From: Planctomycetota bacterium
GTDB lineage: Bacteria; Planctomycetota; PUPC01; JACPCR01
Reading direction: 5' to 3'
Assembly: GCA_030740295.1 (NCBI GenBank)
Contig: JASLXP010000978.1
Coordinates: 1-8,357, forward strand
DNA length: 8,357 bases
Made by a program: the position numbers and the translations under genes. The notes below the pieces were generated by a model that was given only the letters and a program-made list of their open reading frames with translations, did no database searches and had not been told where the DNA came from. Numbering within the stretch: position 1 is the stretch's first letter; every line of letters starts with the position of its first letter. Shown one piece after another: positions 5,589 through 8,357 of this stretch.

Positions 5589-6810
5589 GCTCGCTGAATG
5601 CGTTCGCCACTTTGTTGATGGCCGCGGCGATATCGCGGATGTCGTCTTCCTGCATGTGCTCGTGCAGAGAGGTGGTGATGACGGTGCCGAGCCCTTGAAC
5701 CGCGTCCGGGACCAGCTCGGGGCCGTAGTGGTACTCGCGGCTGACGTATGACGAATCGAAGGGAAATCCGCTGCCGCCGTATGTGCGTTTGTCGGTGAGG
5801 AAGTTTCCCCGCATGTAGATCGGGTCTTTTATGTAGTGCGCGCCCGCGCCGACTCCTTCCTCTCGGAGGGCTTCGCAGAACTTATCGGGGTCGTAGCCGG
5901 TGGCGTGGAAGATGTAATTCCACCAGGAGACTTCACGGTCGGCCGGCAGTGTGACAGCGGTGATGCCGGGCGCGTCATCGATGAGCCCGGTCAGCAGGCG
6001 CCCAAGCTCCACCCGGCGCTCGACGACTGACCGCAGTTTTTCGAGCTGTGCAACGCCGACCGCGCCCTGCATTTCTGTCATGCGGTAGTTGGGAGCGAGG
6101 AAGGCGTGGTCACGGTCGCCCATATATTTGTAATCCCAACCTTTGTCAGAGAAGAGTTTGAGCCGGATGTAAGTGGATTCGTCATTCGTAATGATCATGC
6201 CACCGTCACCGGTGGTCATGTGCTTTGATTGCTGGAAGCTGAAGCAGCCCATGTGCCCGAACGTACCGGCATACTTCCCCTTGTACCTGGTGGCGTGGGT
6301 CTGGCAGCAGTCTTCGATCAGGGTGACGTTGTGCTTTTCCGAGATGGCGAGGACCTCTTCGATGTTGCATGGATGACCGAACAGATGAACCAGAATGATG
6401 GCCCTGGTGCGGTCAGTGATGTTGGCCTCGATCGATTCGGGCGTCATGTTCAGCGTTATGGGGTCGACATCCGCGAACACCGGCACGGCATTCTGAATCA
6501 GAATGGGCATGACGCTGCCGGGATCGGTAATGGGCGCCGTAATGATTTCGTCGCCCGGCTCGGGATCGACCACGCCGACAGCGGTATGTATGGCCGCTGT
6601 TCCGCTGGTAGATGCCTGGGCGTATCCGATGCCGTAGAAGGCGGCGAATTCCTCCTCCAACTGTTTCACAAAAGTCCCACTCTTGCCGAACAGGGTCTGG
6701 CTGCGGACGGCTTCAATGAGTAACTCTTCTTCTTTCTGTCCGAAAGGTCTTCGAGAAGGAAACGGTTCAGTGCGGGTTTTAGGTCCGCCGTTGATGGCCA
6801 GGTTTTGCAT
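5581..6810 (-). CDS. DegT/DnrJ/EryC1/StrS family PLP-dependent aminotransferase
   Basis: A 409-residue aminotransferase of fold type I. Members transfer an amino group to keto-sugars or related ketones for surface polysaccharides, antibiotics or cofactors. The start MQNLAINGGPKTRTEPFP is typical of the family and fixes the ATG at 6810; the frame runs 29 codons further up without family-like sequence, and no Shine-Dalgarno is visible at either start. Key features are STSGTAAIH (67-75, cofactor phosphate region), IEDCCQTHA (165-173) with Asp167 expected to bind the pyridine nitrogen, and SFQQSKHMTTGDGG (191-204) with Lys196 the Schiff-base lysine. The SKHMTTGDGG form recalls the AHBA synthase-like and inositol/sugar aminotransferase branch. 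Length is normal. No sugar nucleotide or glycosyltransferase genes are nearby, so the substrate is open. It heads the leftward cluster, overlapping DUF445 by 8 nt. Confidence 0.93.
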   Translation of the reverse strand: MQNLAINGGPKTRTEPFPSRRPFGQKEEELLIEAVRSQTLFGKSGTFVKQLEEEFAAFYGIGYAQASTSGTAAIHTAVGVVDPEPGDEIITAPITDPGSVMPILIQNAVPVFADVDPITLNMTPESIEANITDRTRAIILVHLFGHPCNIEEVLAISEKHNVTLIEDCCQTHATRYKGKYAGTFGHMGCFSFQQSKHMTTGDGGMIITNDESTYIRLKLFSDKGWDYKYMGDRDHAFLAPNYRMTEMQGAVGVAQLEKLRSVVERRVELGRLLTGLIDDAPGITAVTLPADREVSWWNYIFHATGYDPDKFCEALREEGVGAGAHYIKDPIYMRGNFLTDKRTYGGSGFPFDSSYVSREYHYGPELVPDAVQGLGTVITTSLHEHMQEDDIRDIAAAINKVANAFSEHE

Positions 6811-7013
6811 GGTAGTGGTGTTTGAGAGTGTGAAAGTTGTGATGTGTGGGAATCCTGAGCATGTTGTTTCGTTGTGACCCGCCGGGGTGCATTGCATTCA
6901 TGCCGGCAGAAGCCGGATGGGTGTAAGAAATTCTGGCAGATTGGACAACCGAATGGGGACAGGTGAAGATCACGCACAGCGAAAAGCGCCCGGACAATTC
7001 GGGAGTCGTGAAA
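6811..7013. other. Divergent intergenic region between aminotransferase and plus-strand propeller gene
   Basis: These 203 bp must hold the promoters of both divergent genes, but I found no convincing -35/-10 pair for either. The only clear structure is a small hairpin, CCGGC-AGAA-GCCGG (6903-6916), whose sequence with flanks resembles the right arm of the inverted repeat near 1848-1863. No RNA gene is evident. Confidence 0.4.
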
Positions 7014-8357
7014 ATGCTGATGAGCGGAATTCTGATTGTCGATCATATCATCTTTGGTGTGCTCCTGGGCCCATTCAATGTCTGCAGCGCCGAATGGGAT
7101 ATGCCCCTGCAGGGCGGTCAGATTCATGATGTTGCATCAAAGGACGAGACGGCGTACGTGGCGTGGGGCAGGTCCGGCCTGGCAGCCATGCAGTTTCACG
7201 GTGGGAAACTCACCATCCGATCGATGGTTCTGACGCCCGGGGCAGCCATTCGAGCGTTCCCGTCGGGAAAATTCGTCTGGGTGTTTACCGACCGCAGGAT
7301 TCTTCAGCCTTATCGCATTGGGAATCAGGGCCTCACCCCTAAAGCTCCCATTTTTTTGGGGGCCTGGGACCTGGTCGACCTGGCCGTGAGCGGCGGTCGA
7401 CTGTTTTACCTGAGGAAGGAGGTTCTCAAAAAGACGATCCGGGATCGAGAGACCACACTCGAACTGTTTTTCATCGGGAGCGGGAGACTCACCAGTCAAG
7501 GCATGCGCATCGAAGGCGAGGCAAAGCTCGGTGCCATCCGCCCTCATCAGCTCCTGCCAATCCGAAGTGGTCGCTGGGCAGTCGTCACCCTTGGGACCTC
7601 CGGCCTGGCGGTCGTTGATTTCGAGATGCCGTCCCAGCCACGTGTCACCGACTTTGTCAGCAAGGTGGGGGACGTCCGTACTCTTTCATTCGTATCGGAC
7701 CGAGTCGTCGCCGCGGGCGGTCCGAACCAGGTGGTGACTCTGGATTGGGACACCTACCTGGAAGACAAAGCCAACCCTTCCGAAAAGGGCCTGCCCGATA
7801 TCGATTTTGAAAAGAAGGAAGAGGATGATGATTTGGATGGAGTTGGAGCAGAAGCCGCCAATCCACTTCGGGCACACCCGGTTAAAGGGATGCCTGTTTC
7901 TTTTTACGGAACAGAGGAACGATTCTACGCAGCCCTGGACACTGGCGTCATCGTTTCATTTGTTGTGCCCGAGCTGGGAAGCGATGTAAGCAAGGAAGGA
8001 GAAGTCCTGAAGCTCAACTTATCGCGGACAGCCGGGAGCAAGGGAGAGCCCAACTTGTCGCGGAGCGCCAGGACCACCAGGAGGGCGATGCGTCAACTGC
8101 CCCGTCTGGCATCTGTTGGAAAGCAACTCCTGACGGCCGGGAGTGATGGTTTCATCCGTCTCTTTAAGCTGGAAGCCGAGCCGAAAGAACTTGCTGCCTA
8201 TGAATCCGGCCCGGCACCGGAGCAGATGACCGCGGGTGATGGCAAGACCTGCTTTTTCATATCGGGCACGACTCTTTTGCAGGCCAAGGGGGCCACGGTG
8301 CAGGTAGTGAAACGCTTCACTGCTCCTCCTCGGATCAGGTTTTTGAAGAATCGCCTC
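7014..8357 (+). CDS. Secreted beta-propeller protein with LVIVD/WD40-like repeats, C-terminus cut by window edge
   Basis: The frame is open for 448 codons from 7014 to the window edge, with no stop seen. GGGAG (7001-7005) lies 8 nt before this ATG. A GTG at 7008 would add Val/Met-Lys and a charged signal-peptide start, but is only 2 nt from that site. Residues 1-26 look like a signal peptide, with likely cleavage after CSA, though Asp10-His11 interrupts the hydrophobic core. Repeats of the LVIVD kind are visible (AYVAWGRSGLAAMQF near 48-62; GTSGLAVVDFEMPSQPRV near 193-210), and a WD40-like strand (LLTAGSDGFIRLFKL) comes later. An acidic loop, EKKEEDDDLDG, lies near residues 266-276. A 12-residue-spaced NLSR duplication (335-338 and 347-350) lies in a basic stretch. 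It is probably an exported scaffold or binding protein; no catalytic residues are recognised. Confidence 0.75.
   Translation, partial: MLMSGILIVDHIIFGVLLGPFNVCSAEWDMPLQGGQIHDVASKDETAYVAWGRSGLAAMQFHGGKLTIRSMVLTPGAAIRAFPSGKFVWVFTDRRILQPYRIGNQGLTPKAPIFLGAWDLVDLAVSGGRLFYLRKEVLKKTIRDRETTLELFFIGSGRLTSQGMRIEGEAKLGAIRPHQLLPIRSGRWAVVTLGTSGLAVVDFEMPSQPRVTDFVSKVGDVRTLSFVSDRVVAAGGPNQVVTLDWDTYLEDKANPSEKGLPDIDFEKKEEDDDLDGVGAEAANPLRAHPVKGMPVSFYGTEERFYAALDTGVIVSFVVPELGSDVSKEGEVLKLNLSRTAGSKGEPNLSRSARTTRRAMRQLPRLASVGKQLLTAGSDGFIRLFKLEAEPKELAAYESGPAPEQMTAGDGKTCFFISGTTLLQAKGATVQVVKRFTAPPRIRFLKNRL
8015..8073 (+). repeat. Imperfect in-frame direct repeat within the propeller gene
   Basis: A 23-nt unit at 8015-8037 recurs with a few changes at 8051-8073, exactly 36 nt (12 codons) away. 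It encodes NLSR-TAG and NLSR-SAR. The exact multiple of three keeps the frame, as expected for a small tandem duplication inside a surface loop. Confidence 0.55.

Noticed and set aside
6229..6723. 164-codon plus-strand frame antisense to the aminotransferase
   Set aside because: It lies inside the strongly supported DegT-family frame and has no family-like features.
6811..6897. 29-codon N-terminal extension of the aminotransferase
   Set aside because: The residues are rich in Thr, Cys and His and unlike the family, while the typical NLAINGGPKTR start follows directly after the ATG at 6810.
6923..6969. Promoter-like hexamers in the divergent region
   Set aside because: The best pair (TTGTCC with a poor -10 about 17 nt on) matches the consensus too weakly to call for either gene.
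1..8357. CRISPR array, tRNA, rRNA, insertion sequence or phage gene
   Set aside because: No regularly spaced direct repeats, cloverleaf-like segments, transposase motifs or phage proteins were seen on either strand.

Overview
The window looks like chromosomal DNA from a free-living Gram-negative bacterium, most likely of the Planctomycetes/Verrucomicrobia/Lentisphaerae sphere or an allied candidate phylum. This is inferred from gene style, not from a marker. The signs are a lipoprotein with a 'WPAWRGP' PQQ-type propeller fused to a bacterial Ig-like domain, a second secreted propeller protein, a DegT-type aminotransferase, and intergenic spaces full of short GC-rich palindromes. No phage, plasmid, transposase, CRISPR, tRNA or rRNA signal was seen.

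Layout: seven genes are read on the minus strand, from high to low coordinates, and one diverges on the plus strand at the right edge. The divergent region 6811-7013 separates the plus-strand propeller gene (7014 to beyond the right edge) from the leftward set. That set begins with a tight four-gene cluster: DegT/DnrJ/EryC1/StrS aminotransferase (5581-6810), DUF445 membrane protein (4878-5588, start overlapping the previous stop by 8 nt), an unrecognised 69-residue membrane-type small protein (4652-4861), and an MlaF-type ABC ATPase (3856-4647). The small gene has a good ribosome binding site and stops 4 nt before the ATPase start. Next comes bS18 (rpsR, 3472-3726) with its own promoter and a hairpin leader, then a PaaK-like acyl-CoA/adenylate ligase (1905-3197), and last the PQQ/Ig-like lipoprotein (1 to 1751, C-terminus outside the window).

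The spaces between the last three genes hold most of the unexplained structure. A perfect 14-bp inverted repeat with self-palindromic arms lies downstream of rpsR and may serve as its terminator. A compound hairpin element (3235-3334) lies next to it and creates a false 82-codon extension of the ligase frame. A nested inverted repeat lies between the ligase and lipoprotein genes.

The degT-DUF445-small ORF-mlaF cluster reads as one transcription unit with an envelope theme (membrane protein plus lipid-transport-type ATPase). No MlaE permease or MCE-domain gene is visible, so the ATPase's partner is either elsewhere or unknown. No complete, clearly novel multi-gene system could be demonstrated. 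The best candidates for new biology are the small ORF in this cluster, the rpsR leader and the palindromic repeats.
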